Assembly: GCF_947495845.1 (NCBI RefSeq)
Contig: NZ_CANMAO010000004.1
Span: 186,001 to 250,000 of the forward strand
Reading direction: 5' to 3'
Length of the DNA stretch: 64,000 nucleotides
Source: an uncultured Endozoicomonas sp.
Lineage (GTDB): Bacteria; Pseudomonadota; Gammaproteobacteria; Pseudomonadales; Endozoicomonadaceae
Under the pieces are notes generated by a model, which was not told the DNA's origin, did not search any database, and saw only the letters and a list, made by a program, of their open reading frames with translations. Positions 1-9,101 of this stretch are shown piece by piece. Within the stretch, counting starts at the first letter, position 1, and each line of letters opens with the position of its first letter. The position numbers and the translations under genes were made by a program.

Positions 1-1
1 C

Positions 2-172
2 TTGCTGGGTCGTGCAGTTGCGGAAGATCAAAACGTCGTCTGGGGCACCGGTACTCACACAAGCACACCGGTTCCTGTGATTGCCTTTGGTCCTGCAGCG
101 GCAACGGCGCCATTCGGCAAAATGATTCACCACACGGATATTGGTCGAATCAGCCTGGCACTGGCGGAGTAA
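2..172 (+). CDS. phoA: Alkaline phosphatase, C-terminal end (partial)
   Basis: This is the last 56 codons of a gene that begins before the window. The translation contains GTGTHTSTPVPVIAFGP and ends HHTDIGRISLALAE. The H-T-x-x-P-V-P-V segment matches the C-terminal metal-ligand histidine region of PhoA-family alkaline phosphatases, periplasmic Zn/Mg phosphomonoesterases that release phosphate from organic esters. No start, signal peptide or nucleophilic serine can be seen because the 5' part is missing. A strong hairpin terminator follows the stop by about 20 bases, so transcription probably ends here. The family call is fairly secure; the exact orthologue is not. Confidence 0.75.
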   Translation: MLGRAVAEDQNVVWGTGTHTSTPVPVIAFGPAAATAPFGKMIHHTDIGRISLALAE

Positions 173-193
173 TTATCACGCCATTCCGAATAG

Positions 194-222
194 AGCCGGG
201 TTCACGCCCGGCTTTTTCTTTT
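194..222 (+). terminator. Intrinsic terminator after alkaline phosphatase
   Basis: The inverted repeat GCCGGG-ttcac-GCCCGGC is followed by a T-rich run (tttttctttt). It lies about 20 bases after the phosphatase stop codon and before ubiK. Confidence 0.85.
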
Positions 223-281
223 ATGAAAAATAGAATGTGGTAAGCTCTCGGATCTTAATAATTCTTAGATTCAGCCATTCC

Positions 282-560
282 ATGATCGATAAAGACACCC
301 TGATCAACCAAATTGCCGGCAAAGCCAGCCAGCTATTCAATAGCGACAAAAGCCAGACCCGGGAAGATTTCGAGAAAAATATCAAAGCGTTGGTGGGCAG
401 CGCGCTCTCGAAACTTGAGCTGGTGACCCGTGATGAGTTTGATACGCAAGTTGCCGTGTTGAGGCACACTCGTGAGCGCCTTGAGGCATTGGAAAAAGAA
501 GTAGAGCGCATTAAATCAGAATCATCTGCATTACACTCGGACGATAAGCCTGCCAGTTAA
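282..560 (+). CDS. ubiK: Ubiquinone biosynthesis accessory factor UbiK (BMFP-domain, YqiC family)
   Basis: A 92-residue protein starting MIDKDTLINQIAGKASQLF, chosen over an upstream in-frame ATG at 237 because this start matches the family's usual N-terminus and length. The first half is an amphipathic helix. The second half (VAVLRHTRERLEALEKEVERI) is a C-terminal coiled coil of the membrane fusogenic (BMFP) type. In E. coli UbiK binds UbiJ and assists the late, O2-dependent hydroxylation and methylation steps of ubiquinone synthesis. In pseudomonads this gene lies next to comM, as it would here without the large minus-strand gene between them. Poly-lysine/serine C-terminal tail is variable in the family. 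Confidence 0.85.
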   Translation: MIDKDTLINQIAGKASQLFNSDKSQTREDFEKNIKALVGSALSKLELVTRDEFDTQVAVLRHTRERLEALEKEVERIKSESSALHSDDKPAS

Positions 561-678
561 AGCATTTTATTCAGGTTCCATTAATCCCCCCCCAAAAAAT
601 CATCGAGAGTGATTGGTGGAACTCTATACCTCTCATTATTCAGAGAGCTCCCTGCAAAATCTCACAGCTGCTAGGGGG

Positions 679-793
679 GCGTTATAAGACATACATCCCC
701 GTTCATCCTGAGCGGAGTCGAAGGATCAAAGCACCACACTTCGACTCCGCTCAGTGCGAACGGTATGGGTATTAACGCTTCCTTGCACTAGCA
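679..793. repeat. Dispersed palindromic repeat, copy 1
   Basis: About 115 bp with an internal inverted repeat: GAGCGGAGTCGAAG pairs with CTTCGACTCCGCTC. It is almost identical to 18627-18741, including flanks GCGTTATAAGACATACA and GGTATGGGTATTAACG. It lies just past the 3' end of the large minus-strand gene. No open reading frame; probably a REP/MITE-type element that could also act as an RNA hairpin or terminator. Confidence 0.75.
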
Positions 794-806
794 TGCCCAA
801 TATTCT

Positions 807-3800
807 TTACACCAAGTTGTGAGGCACTCTATTAAAATTTTTGAGCTCATTATCAAATTCAGTTGATAACAAACGCGCACAAGCCAGTGTGTAGCCTTGC
901 ATTAATGCCACAAAAGGAAACGTTCCATTATTCACCCCAAGATTCAGCTTCTTGTTACAGTTAAGGAAACTTTCAGGATAAATTGGAGGGCGACCATAAC
1001 CATACATTTTCAGACAGTCAGCTGGATAAAGTTCCATGCTAAATCTACCACGCTGATCATTACAGTGGGTCGAATAACAATCTTCAAGATCAAACTGCGA
1101 TGCTGAATTCAACTGATCAAAGCCTTCTTCATCAGGTTGTAGTGCTGTCCAGTACACAACTTCGATGGCAGCACGTTGAAGCCATTTCTGATATTGAACG
1201 TCATCAAGACCTAACAAGTATTGAGGCTTGAGCAGGTTATGATCAGAATAGTCACTACCACTGTAAAGCCCAAGTACTGCCTGATGGAGATAGTTTTGAA
1301 TAAACTCCTCCATGTCTTTTAAAGATTCAGGGTTTGTATAGTGGTAGTCGGGACATTGCTGACAAAAGCGGGCGAATAGTAAAATGGCCGCAATATTGCT
1401 GTCACAAAAAACCTCACTCCACGCTATTTTTTGATTTACATGTTTTGAATGAAACTTACCCTTGGCATCCTTGTACTGGAAAAAACTCGTAATGTTTCCG
1501 AACTGCTCTGTATCCCCAATGTCCCTAAATCCGGTGATGCCGAAGTCGGGGCGTGCTGTAGCGTCCGTATTCCAGGCTCCAAATGTCCCAGCAACCCCAT
1601 CTCTCCATCGGCTATTACTCCCCAGCAAGCTAGACAGCGCCGCCCAACGACGTCCTGACTCAGTATCATGGAAAGCCGGTACGACAGAAGTTGGCATCAA
1701 TCCAAAAGACGATAATACGCCAATATCCCGGCCAGCCTTGAGTAATCCCTTTATACAACGCTCTTTACTGTCTTGCATATTGTTCGGATCGATTGGTTTA
1801 TAAACATAGTGACAGTAATCCGGGTGCCCACGATAGCAGTAAACATTTACCGTTGGCTCACCATCTTGGTTATTGATTTTGAGCGTATCTGTGAACTTAT
1901 CGGCAGTAAATGGTAATGAACTGACGGGCACCTGAAAGAAGCCAACAAACTCCGGAATATCACTTTCCAAATTGAGCTTGAATTCCCGTCGCTCACATAC
2001 CTGATGCATTAGCCCTTCTCTGGCTAGGGTCGCCAGGGGTTCTCCCTCCCGTTGAATTTTATAATAATACGTTTTACCGTCATGCTCTCCTTTAAAGGCT
2101 CTGCCACCACAGGTAGATTTGTTTGTAAGCTCTTCCATGCGCCTTTGATATTCGGCACGGATCATACCAAACGAAGAAGGCGTATTTTTCGTAATAAACT
2201 GTTCAATCTTGTCACCGAATGAATGGGAAACCGGATGTGTGTTGCAATCTTGATAAAGGCTTTTTTGCAACAACGGAAGAAAATGGTTTTTGTTGTAACC
2301 ATCTTTCAGATCACAAGGCGCATACAGCCCATTGAAATCAATATCAGGATCAGGCGCTAAATCACCATTACGCAATCGATCAATCAGTGCAATCTTCTCC
2401 TCTATTGGTAATTTAGGAGTTAACATCAACTTAATTAATTCAGGATACCCTCGAGTAGCTAACTCATCTAACAAGGGCCTAAGCAAAGCCTTACCCTGAT
2501 CATATTTAGCCAGCAAGTTGACCAAATGAATACAGTGTTTTTTTGATTTTTTATTATGCAACTCATTAACACAATACTGGTATATTTTTTCAGAACCTAA
2601 TTTCCATATAATGCTTTCATCAAATCTTCTTTCGTTAAAGGTCTGACCCAATCTAAGAAAATACAGCTGTTCAAGATCAATTTTTTCTCTATCCTTATAT
2701 TTCTCAGCCTCAGAGATATACCGATAATTAATACCAATCAATTCTTTAAAAACACGCTGAGGATCATCAAATTCAACCTCATAAAACCTTATGTAGGAAT
2801 GAGTCGTTCTAATATAGTCCATCATTTTTTGTAGATGTCTCTGCTTGGCGGTATCAGGTAGAATTTTAAGAAAGGATTCATTGTGCAAAATTAGCCGATC
2901 ACAAAGATCCACGCCGCACAAATCTTCTTCTATTTCGTCACAATCAATGTATATACCTGTTTTCTCCATCAATTCATATGTGATCAATTCCTCAGGCACA
3001 AACACTAAATAGGCTTCTGGAATATACGTCATGCCTTTTAACAGTTCAGGTGTAATATAACGCTTTGGCACATACTTAATTGCATGTACTGCTTTTTTAC
3101 ACACTTGAGAATAGAGGCTCTCGCTCTTATACTCATCAGGAACAGAATTTAGATTAGAAAATCCTTTAAGACAAACCTCTTTCCACATCGGTTCAGATAC
3201 GTATTTCTTTGGTATTTTATATATATTTCTCCATGATGATTCTAAATAAATTTCTGCAATTTCTTTTGTGACTATTTGCTCAGGAAAGGAGCCAAGATCA
3301 GGTAGGTTCCAATCATATAGCTTGCCATTATTTTTTTTCCTAAGGATCCTTATGTGATCTAAAACCTGAGTCAGGAATCCTTCTGTTTTCAGCCTATCCG
3401 GAATAAAACTGAGATACGTAGCTACGTTATCTGAAATCTTTGAAAGCAGATCTTCAGCCTGCTTCTGGGAAAGCGCATCATCTTCAGGGATTAGATTAGT
3501 ATAATCCGGAAGATTATCCTGAATATATTCCGACAACTTTTTTTTATGCGTATTTTTATCCGCATCATTAATACAGTTTTTTTGCAACCCATAATAACTC
3601 TGATCATCAAAAGAAAGTTCATCAAGTAGCTCTTGTACATTCAAGCCAAGATCCGATAACTCATACAAGACCGTATCATTGAATTGGCTGTTCGCCATTT
3701 CAAGCAGTAGACCAACAAAACGATCATTCAAAAATGCATTATTATTTATGCTGCGAACTTGTCTTTTCTTAGTTGCACTGGGGACTGAATTTATGCCAAT

Positions 3801-3896
3801 AGGTAGATGCCGAGTACATTCCACACTCTTTTCCCTATTTCTTTTTAGTTCACCTTCCCCACTTTTCGTCCTTGATACGGCTAAAGAGATATCCAT
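807..3896 (-). CDS. Large hypothetical protein, effector-like
   Basis: A 1029-residue protein that I do not recognise. The start is supported by a GGAG motif 7 bases upstream. There is no signal peptide and no clear membrane span. Residues about 160-310 carry imperfect repeats of the form (V/I)P-x-x-(Y/L)-x4-L, for example SVPDEYKSESLYSQV, YVPKRYITPELL and FVPEELITYELM, reminiscent of DUF4116-type repeats. Residues about 605-640 (KTYYYKIQREGE, then LATLAREGLMHQV) loosely resemble the beta3-lysine and alphaC-glutamate of a kinase N-lobe, followed by YCHYVYKPID near 695. That resemblance is inference only. The gene is AT-rich compared with its neighbours and splits the usual ubiK-comM pair, so it was probably acquired. 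A secreted host-directed effector is one possibility. Confidence 0.6.
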   Translation of the reverse strand: MDISLAVSRTKSGEGELKRNREKSVECTRHLPIGINSVPSATKKRQVRSINNNAFLNDRFVGLLLEMANSQFNDTVLYELSDLGLNVQELLDELSFDDQSYYGLQKNCINDADKNTHKKKLSEYIQDNLPDYTNLIPEDDALSQKQAEDLLSKISDNVATYLSFIPDRLKTEGFLTQVLDHIRILRKKNNGKLYDWNLPDLGSFPEQIVTKEIAEIYLESSWRNIYKIPKKYVSEPMWKEVCLKGFSNLNSVPDEYKSESLYSQVCKKAVHAIKYVPKRYITPELLKGMTYIPEAYLVFVPEELITYELMEKTGIYIDCDEIEEDLCGVDLCDRLILHNESFLKILPDTAKQRHLQKMMDYIRTTHSYIRFYEVEFDDPQRVFKELIGINYRYISEAEKYKDREKIDLEQLYFLRLGQTFNERRFDESIIWKLGSEKIYQYCVNELHNKKSKKHCIHLVNLLAKYDQGKALLRPLLDELATRGYPELIKLMLTPKLPIEEKIALIDRLRNGDLAPDPDIDFNGLYAPCDLKDGYNKNHFLPLLQKSLYQDCNTHPVSHSFGDKIEQFITKNTPSSFGMIRAEYQRRMEELTNKSTCGGRAFKGEHDGKTYYYKIQREGEPLATLAREGLMHQVCERREFKLNLESDIPEFVGFFQVPVSSLPFTADKFTDTLKINNQDGEPTVNVYCYRGHPDYCHYVYKPIDPNNMQDSKERCIKGLLKAGRDIGVLSSFGLMPTSVVPAFHDTESGRRWAALSSLLGSNSRWRDGVAGTFGAWNTDATARPDFGITGFRDIGDTEQFGNITSFFQYKDAKGKFHSKHVNQKIAWSEVFCDSNIAAILLFARFCQQCPDYHYTNPESLKDMEEFIQNYLHQAVLGLYSGSDYSDHNLLKPQYLLGLDDVQYQKWLQRAAIEVVYWTALQPDEEGFDQLNSASQFDLEDCYSTHCNDQRGRFSMELYPADCLKMYGYGRPPIYPESFLNCNKKLNLGVNNGTFPFVALMQGYTLACARLLSTEFDNELKNFNRVPHNLV

Positions 3897-4014
3897 CCAC
3901 CTTCTCCATCAAAATTTAAATTTCATAAACATGACTATTTGCGAGAATAAGCTTACTGAAGGTAAACGTTATTATCACTAACTAAGCTGTAAGAAACGCT
4001 AACCACCCTGTCAC

Positions 4015-4042
4015 TTGACATGCGATGAAAACAACATAGCAG
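4015..4042 (+). promoter_or_regulatory. Possible sigma70 promoter for comM
   Basis: A perfect -35 box TTGACA at 4015-4020 is followed 16 bases later by TAGCAG, a weak -10. It lies about 65 bases before the comM start. It is tentative because the -10 is poor. Confidence 0.35.
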
Positions 4043-4107
4043 GCAATGCTTCCGAGACCTGCTATCTTTGATCTTTTGTGTTGTTCTATCGGTCAATAAT
4101 AAAAATG

Positions 4108-5634
4108 TCTTCTCAACTGGCTCAAGTGCACACTCGTGCTAACCAAGGGGTTCGTGCGCCTTTGGTTATCGTCGAAGTTCACCTCTCTCAAGGTTTACCC
4201 GGGCTGAATATTGTCGGGCTGCCGGAAGCGGGGGTGCGAGAAAGCAAAGACCGGGTGCGAAGTGCACTGATAAACAGTGGCTATGATTTCCCTGATGGCA
4301 GAATCACCGTCAACCTCGCCCCTGCCGATTTACCCAAAGAAGGTGGCCGCTTCGATCTGCCCATTGCTTTGGGCATTTTAATCGCTTCTGGTCAGTTGCC
4401 TGCAGACGTTACGAATGATCGAGAATTTCTTGGGGAGCTGGCACTGTCTGGCGAGTTACGACCAGTTCGTGCTGCTTTACCCGCATCACTGGCCTGTAAA
4501 GAATCCCGGAGCGCATTATTACTTCCCAAAGATAATGCGGAAGTAGCCGCCATGGTCAGCGAAACTACCGTGATTGCCGCAAACCATTTGAACGAAGTAT
4601 GTGCTTACCTGCAGCAAAAAATCACTATTGAACCCACAAAGCCTACTGCTGGTTTTCAAGGTCATCAATATCCGGATCTGTCTGATGTCCAAGGTCAGGA
4701 GCAAGCCAAAAGAGCATTGTTGATTGCCGCGACCGGCGGACACCATCTGCTTCTTTTTGGTCCACCAGGCAGTGGTAAAAGTATGTTGGCCAGCCGGCTA
4801 CCCGGTTTATTACCGCCGCTGACGGAAGAGGAATCTCTGGAAGTGGCAACGATTCACTCCTTAACCTCCTGTTCACCGGAAAACCTTGGTCAACGGCCGT
4901 TCAGAACACCACACCATTCATCATCATCGGTCTCTTTAGTTGGAGGCGGCAGTATTCCGAAACCGGGAGAAATCTCCTATGCCCATCACGGTGTATTGTT
5001 TCTGGATGAAATGCCGGAGTTTTCCCGGCAGGCTCTGGAGATTCTCAGAGAGCCACTAGAAAACGGCGAAGTGGTCATTACTCGATCAAAAGGGCAGGAA
5101 CGCTTCCCTTCCCGGTTTCAGCTCATGGCCGCTATGAATCCCTGCCCTTGTGGTTATCTGGGGGATTCTCAAAGGCGTTGTCATTGTTCACCGGATCAGG
5201 TTCGGCGTTATCGAAACAAACTGTCCGGCCCGTTGCTGGACCGGATTGATCTTCAGGTAGAAGTGCCCTCTCAAAGTATTCAGAGTGTGATGGAACACTC
5301 GTCTTCCATGACTGATAAATCGACTCAATGTTCAGATGGTTTTCGAAACCGCGTGGTGGAACTTCGTAACCAACAGCTGATACGCCAGGGCAAAATCAAT
5401 AGTCAGCTGTCAGCAAAGGCGTTATTTGATGCCTGCGCTCTGGGTGATAAAGAGAAAAAGTTCATTTCTGCCGTATCGGAAAAGTTTCATATTTCCATGC
5501 GCGGACTGCATCGCGTTTTGCGAGTATCCAGAACGATTGCGGATTTGGAGGGGAGTAACACGGTTCAAACTGCTCATTTATCAGAAGCCGTTCAGTACAG
5601 GCAGTTTGACCGAACAAGTGGCAAAGCTAAGTAG
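4108..5634 (+). CDS. comM: ComM/YifB family AAA+ ATPase (Mg chelatase-like)
   Basis: A 508-residue protein. The ATG at 4108 (MSSQLAQVHTRANQGV) is preferred over 4078 because it matches the family start. The N-terminal LonC-like domain contains GLPGLNIVGLPEAGVRESKDR and NLAPADLPKEGGRFDLPIA. The AAA+ core has Walker A GPPGSGKSMLASRLPG, Walker B VLFLDEMPEF and a Cys-rich insert (NPCPCGYLG...CHCSPDQ). In naturally transformable bacteria ComM is a hexameric helicase that promotes branch migration when imported DNA is integrated. Length and motifs are complete. The gene is not obviously in an operon with its present neighbours. Confidence 0.92.
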   Translation, partial: SSQLAQVHTRANQGVRAPLVIVEVHLSQGLPGLNIVGLPEAGVRESKDRVRSALINSGYDFPDGRITVNLAPADLPKEGGRFDLPIALGILIASGQLPADVTNDREFLGELALSGELRPVRAALPASLACKESRSALLLPKDNAEVAAMVSETTVIAANHLNEVCAYLQQKITIEPTKPTAGFQGHQYPDLSDVQGQEQAKRALLIAATGGHHLLLFGPPGSGKSMLASRLPGLLPPLTEEESLEVATIHSLTSCSPENLGQRPFRTPHHSSSSVSLVGGGSIPKPGEISYAHHGVLFLDEMPEFSRQALEILREPLENGEVVITRSKGQERFPSRFQLMAAMNPCPCGYLGDSQRRCHCSPDQVRRYRNKLSGPLLDRIDLQVEVPSQSIQSVMEHSSSMTDKSTQCSDGFRNRVVELRNQQLIRQGKINSQLSAKALFDACALGDKEKKFISAVSEKFHISMRGLHRVLRVSRTIADLEGSNTVQTAHLSEAVQYRQFDRTSGKAK

Positions 5635-5650
5635 CTGATTAAATGAACAT

Positions 5651-6001
5651 TCAAAGAAACTCATAAGCACCGTCAAAGCCGTCATTTAAATAACTTGAAT
5701 TGTTTTTAGCTGCTACTCTTTCGTGTTCGCTGGTCTGGCCACTGACAGTTGATATTCGACATTCAGGCTGATTGTTTATCATTACATTTCTCTGAGACAA
5801 CCTACCCTGCGTTGGATATTCACCACTTGAATCGGAAAACAGACAACAACCAACATTTAAAATACATTGACACAACCAAGAGCCAAACGATATTGACTGA
5901 GACTCTTTTTCACCTGCTTGATTACATTCTGCATTAACGCCTACTGCCGGGTAATAATAAAATTCATGAAAACCGGTGATACCGTCAGACCTCATAACCA
6001 T
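5651..6001 (-). CDS. Possible small hypothetical protein
   Basis: An open frame of 116 codons starting MVMRSDGITGFHEFYYYPAVG, with an AAGAG purine stretch about one base too close to the ATG. It has several cysteines (SWLCQCILNVGCC) and no recognised domain or signal peptide. It lies in the 506-base gap between comM and ptsG and downstream of the ptsG terminator. The composition is only weakly protein-like, so it may be a chance frame. No other gene is supported in the gap. Confidence 0.25.
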   Translation of the reverse strand: MVMRSDGITGFHEFYYYPAVGVNAECNQAGEKESQSISFGSWLCQCILNVGCCLFSDSSGEYPTQGRLSQRNVMINNQPECRISTVSGQTSEHERVAAKNNSSYLNDGFDGAYEFL

Positions 6002-6074
6002 ACTCTTTTTTAATAAGTTACAATTTCAAGCCCTTTCTTAGACCGTTAATATTCCAAAATGTTTACTTTCCATA

Positions 6075-6111
6075 CAAAAAAACCGTGACTGCCTAAGCAA
6101 CCACGGTTTTG
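6075..6111 (-). terminator. Intrinsic terminator after ptsG
   Basis: Read on the minus strand, AAAACCGTG and CACGGTTT pair around a loop of about 13 bases and are followed by a T run. It lies about 30 bases past the ptsG stop codon. Confidence 0.85.
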
Positions 6112-6140
6112 AAATAACAATAAGTTATTGCTTTATTGTA

Positions 6141-7604
6141 TCAGGCAATCGCCAGATCACCCATTTCAGGTGCCTGACCGCTTTTCAGCAGCTCATTCAT
6201 TTCAGTCTTAATCTGATCAGACTTAGGACCAAAAATAGCCTGCATGTTCTGACCAACCACCAATACCGCAGTAGCGCCCAGTGCTTTGATGCCTTCAACG
6301 TCTACATTTTCAGGCTGTTTCACCGTTACACGCAAACGAGTGATACAGGCATCAATGCTGTCGATGTTGCTCTGACCACCGAAAGCAATGAACAGCTTTC
6401 TGGCCAGCTCACTGCCAACTTCATTGTTGTTTGCTTCTTCAGTTGTCTCTTCACGACCTGGGGTTTTCAGGTTGAACATATTGATGACAAAGCGGAATAC
6501 CGTGTAGTAAATCGCCGCGTAAGCCAAACCCCACACCAGAATCATGGCCGGTTTAGTGCCGATGCTGAAAGACAGAGCATAATCGATAAGACCATGGGAG
6601 AAAGAACCGCCCATTTTGATCTCAAAGAAGTTGGTGATCATGAATGCAAAACCTGCCAGCAGGGCGTGAATTCCGTAAAGAATCGGTGCAACAAACAGGA
6701 AAGAGAACTCGATCGGTTCGGTAATGCCGGTCAGGAAAGACGTCAGCGCAGCAGATACCATGATACCGCCAACCACTTTCTGGTTTTCAGTTTTGGCACT
6801 GTGCCACATGGCCAGAGCTGCAGCCGGAAGACCGAACATTTTGAACAGGAAACCACCCGCCAGGAAGCCAGCAGTCGGATCGCCAGCGAAGAAACGTGGA
6901 ATGTCGCCGTTCACAACTACGCCAGACGCCGTTACAAACTCTCCCATTTGAGACTGGAAAGGTACGTTCCAGATGTGGTGCAGACCAAACGGAATCAGTA
7001 GACGCTCAACCAGACCGTACACAAAGCCCATGGTCGTTGGGTTGCCCGATACGGCGTAGTTACCGAACACATCAATAGCATTACCGATCGGTGGCCAGAT
7101 GAAGCTCAGAATCACACCCATGATGATGGCTGCAAAGGCAGTAATGATTGGCACAAAACGCTTACCAGCAAAGAAGCCCAGATATTCTGGCAGCTGTATT
7201 TTGTAGAAGCGATTGAACATGACAGACGCAAGGATACCCACCAGGATACCACCAAACACACCGGTATCGATGGAAGCGATACCCATGATGGATTTGGTTT
7301 CGATGCCTAAAGTGCCCGCCATAACGCCCATAGTGGCCAGCATGACAACATAGCCAACAATCGCGGCCAGAGAAGACACGCCGTCGTTATCAGTCAGACT
7401 GAGTACCACACCGATAGCAAACAACAGTGGCAGGTTACCGAACACCGCACCACCGGCCTGAGCCATGATCTGGTTAAGAAGTTCCGGAAAAATAGAAAAA
7501 CCGGCGCTGCCAACACCCAGCAGAATACCTGCTGCTGGCAGAATCGCCACGGGCAGCATGAGAGACCGCCCTATTTTTTGAAGAAGAGAAAATGCTTTTT
7601 GCAC
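6141..7604 (-). CDS. ptsG: PTS glucose-type transporter, EIICB component
   Basis: An inner-membrane phosphotransferase permease of about 487 residues that imports and phosphorylates glucose, taking phosphate from EIIA. The EIIC part shows [23 protein letters not shown] at the N-terminus, [21 protein letters not shown]-like and [15 protein letters not shown] motifs. The EIIB part carries the phospho-cysteine motif [10 protein letters not shown]. Similarity by eye is closer to PtsG than to NagE, but N-acetylglucosamine cannot be excluded. A GTG at 7604 is preferred over the TTG at 7610 because GAGG lies 9 bases before it and the N-terminus ([10 protein letters not shown]) then aligns with E. 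coli PtsG. The gene stands alone, has its own terminator, and has a perfect FNR-type box about 300 bases upstream. Confidence 0.88.
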   Translation of the reverse strand: MQKAFSLLQKIGRSLMLPVAILPAAGILLGVGSAGFSIFPELLNQIMAQAGGAVFGNLPLLFAIGVVLSLTDNDGVSSLAAIVGYVVMLATMGVMAGTLGIETKSIMGIASIDTGVFGGILVGILASVMFNRFYKIQLPEYLGFFAGKRFVPIITAFAAIIMGVILSFIWPPIGNAIDVFGNYAVSGNPTTMGFVYGLVERLLIPFGLHHIWNVPFQSQMGEFVTASGVVVNGDIPRFFAGDPTAGFLAGGFLFKMFGLPAAALAMWHSAKTENQKVVGGIMVSAALTSFLTGITEPIEFSFLFVAPILYGIHALLAGFAFMITNFFEIKMGGSFSHGLIDYALSFSIGTKPAMILVWGLAYAAIYYTVFRFVINMFNLKTPGREETTEEANNNEVGSELARKLFIAFGGQSNIDSIDACITRLRVTVKQPENVDVEGIKALGATAVLVVGQNMQAIFGPKSDQIKTEMNELLKSGQAPEMGDLAIA

Positions 7605-7695
7605 CAGCAAAAACCTCGAGTAGCTGTACGTTACGCAAACCGATCTCGCCCTTCTGCCGTAACCGACATAAAGGTTAGAAAACAGGATTGGTGAT

Positions 7696-7775
7696 ATACC
7701 CGTCGCCTTTCAAGTTGCTACTTTGTTGGCTTCACTCGGTTGCCGCCGCGTAGCAACTTGAAATCCTTTGGGTAT
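7696..7775. repeat. Palindromic REP-like element in the ptsG leader
   Basis: Imperfect 80-bp inverted repeat. ATACCC...TTTCAAGTTGCTAC on the left pairs with GTAGCAACTTGAAA...GGGTAT on the right, around a GC-rich centre. This resembles a palindrome common in several gammaproteobacterial genomes. It lies between ptsG and its putative promoter, so it would be transcribed as a hairpin. Confidence 0.7.
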
Positions 7776-7909
7776 GGTTATAAAAGACGGAGTCCCTGCT
7801 AACCGCTGTCAGAATGATCAACGATCGTTCAATTCACGAATCTGTCACCGGGACTTTTCTGGTATTTTTTTGCGGGCATGATTTTCATACAATTTCATAA
7901 AATTAAAAA

Positions 7910-7923
7910 TTGATGCAGATCAA
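7910..7923. promoter_or_regulatory. Perfect FNR/ANR-type box upstream of ptsG
   Basis: TTGAT-GCAG-ATCAA matches the FNR consensus TTGAT-N4-ATCAA exactly and is the same motif on the minus strand. Downstream on the minus strand, about 20 bases on, is TATGAA, a plausible -10 at nearly class II spacing. This suggests oxygen-dependent control of ptsG. It is inference from one site. Confidence 0.5.
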
Positions 7924-8010
7924 TAGATCATATTTTGATCAAAGCATAACATTTATGATCGGAATAGCTCAGGCTGTGATTATGCAATCCGCACACTTAA
8001 GATTTGCCCT

Positions 8011-8155
8011 GAATTAACTTCCACATTTCAATTTTCGTTATCCGTACCCCGTTGTCCGTATTCCGAAAAAGCTTGAGCCACTCGCGCTTTTGCGGACTAC
8101 GGGTAACGAATAGCGGGCAACGGTCTCTACGATGCTTCAGGCCTCAGTATATGTA
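8011..8155. repeat. Dispersed repeat, copy 1 (inverted copy at 26336)
   Basis: About 140 bp. It contains TTCCGAAAAAGCTTGAGCC, CACTCGCGCTTTTGCGGA and flanking variants of (C)CGTTGTCCGTA and CTACGGG. The reverse complement of 26336-26462 matches it closely, including the edges AACTTCCACATTT and AGGCCTCAGTA. The arms form an inverted repeat. The region 7605-8159 holds no gene; it contains this repeat, the FNR-type box and the REP-like palindrome. Confidence 0.7.
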
Positions 8156-8159
8156 GAGC

Positions 8160-9101
8160 TTATTTCAGCACAGTTCCTGACATCATCCGAATATGATAGA
8201 GGTCTCCTTTCATGAGGCGATCAGACACCCCAAGAAAGTCTGAATAGGTTATAGCTACTTTTCTCCCTAAAACCGCCGCCGCTTCAGCATAACGACACAG
8301 TATTTCATTCCCCGTTGAGAGCTCCGCAATATCTGGCAGTTGCACGCGTCTCTTAAACGTCTCATCATCAGTACGGTCGGTCATTTCTGCTGCCTTAAGC
8401 CCACTTTGCTCTATGGAGTTTTCCTGACCATAGTAAACATCGATGGCTTTATAATTCCCTTGATGCAAACCGATAAGACACTGGTTGTTGAACACCCAAC
8501 GATTAATGCGTTGAATGTAAACAATGTACCCGGAAGTGACTTCAGGCGAAAAAAACAAACTGTCAAAAAAACCCATCGCCTCTCCCACACCTTCAGGATA
8601 TAAAGATTGAGCAGTCTCAACATGATGCTGCATACCCAGAGGTTCGACGGCCGTTAGAAGGTACTCGCTACTGGTACTGTAGGGATTACTAAAAAAAGGT
8701 TTACTTCTAAAGTGGTAAACACGCCTATCGACTTCCCGGGTGTTGGATAAAGCGACAAGCTCCTCCCAGGTAGCACGATCCTTTTCTTGTACCGACAGCG
8801 CATACTCTACGGATGGGTATTGTCCATACCCCGACAAGGCCGGACTTTCTATCTTAATCTCCCCGCCTTTTCGTATAAAACCATCAACCCATTGTGTTCG
8901 GTTGATATGCCCCACCACCAAACCGGTCAACCAGTCACCATCGGGCTGAACACGCACTGGTTGCGAACTCACGCCATGTTGCTCACTGGCCTTATAGTCC
9001 CATACATCAACATTCTTTCTGATATGGCTATCATAGGCATTCGCCTCAAATGCAAAGCCCGCAACAATCAACAAGACAGCCGAGGCAACAAAAACAGTCA
9101 T
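8160..9101 (-). CDS. Hypothetical secreted protein
   Basis: A 313-residue protein I do not recognise. The N-terminus MTVFVASAVLLIVAGFAFEA is a clear signal peptide, probably cut after ANA near residue 22. AAGGA lies 5 bases before the ATG. The mature part is soluble-looking, with only two cysteines (NNQCLIG and EILCRYAE) and motifs such as VVGHINRTQWVDGFIRKGG and VTSGYIVYIQRINRWVFN. No transmembrane segment follows the signal, so it should be periplasmic or exported. It is divergent from the next unknown secreted gene, with 500 AT-rich bases between them. Function unknown. Confidence 0.65.
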   Translation of the reverse strand: MTVFVASAVLLIVAGFAFEANAYDSHIRKNVDVWDYKASEQHGVSSQPVRVQPDGDWLTGLVVGHINRTQWVDGFIRKGGEIKIESPALSGYGQYPSVEYALSVQEKDRATWEELVALSNTREVDRRVYHFRSKPFFSNPYSTSSEYLLTAVEPLGMQHHVETAQSLYPEGVGEAMGFFDSLFFSPEVTSGYIVYIQRINRWVFNNQCLIGLHQGNYKAIDVYYGQENSIEQSGLKAAEMTDRTDDETFKRRVQLPDIAELSTGNEILCRYAEAAAVLGRKVAITYSDFLGVSDRLMKGDLYHIRMMSGTVLK

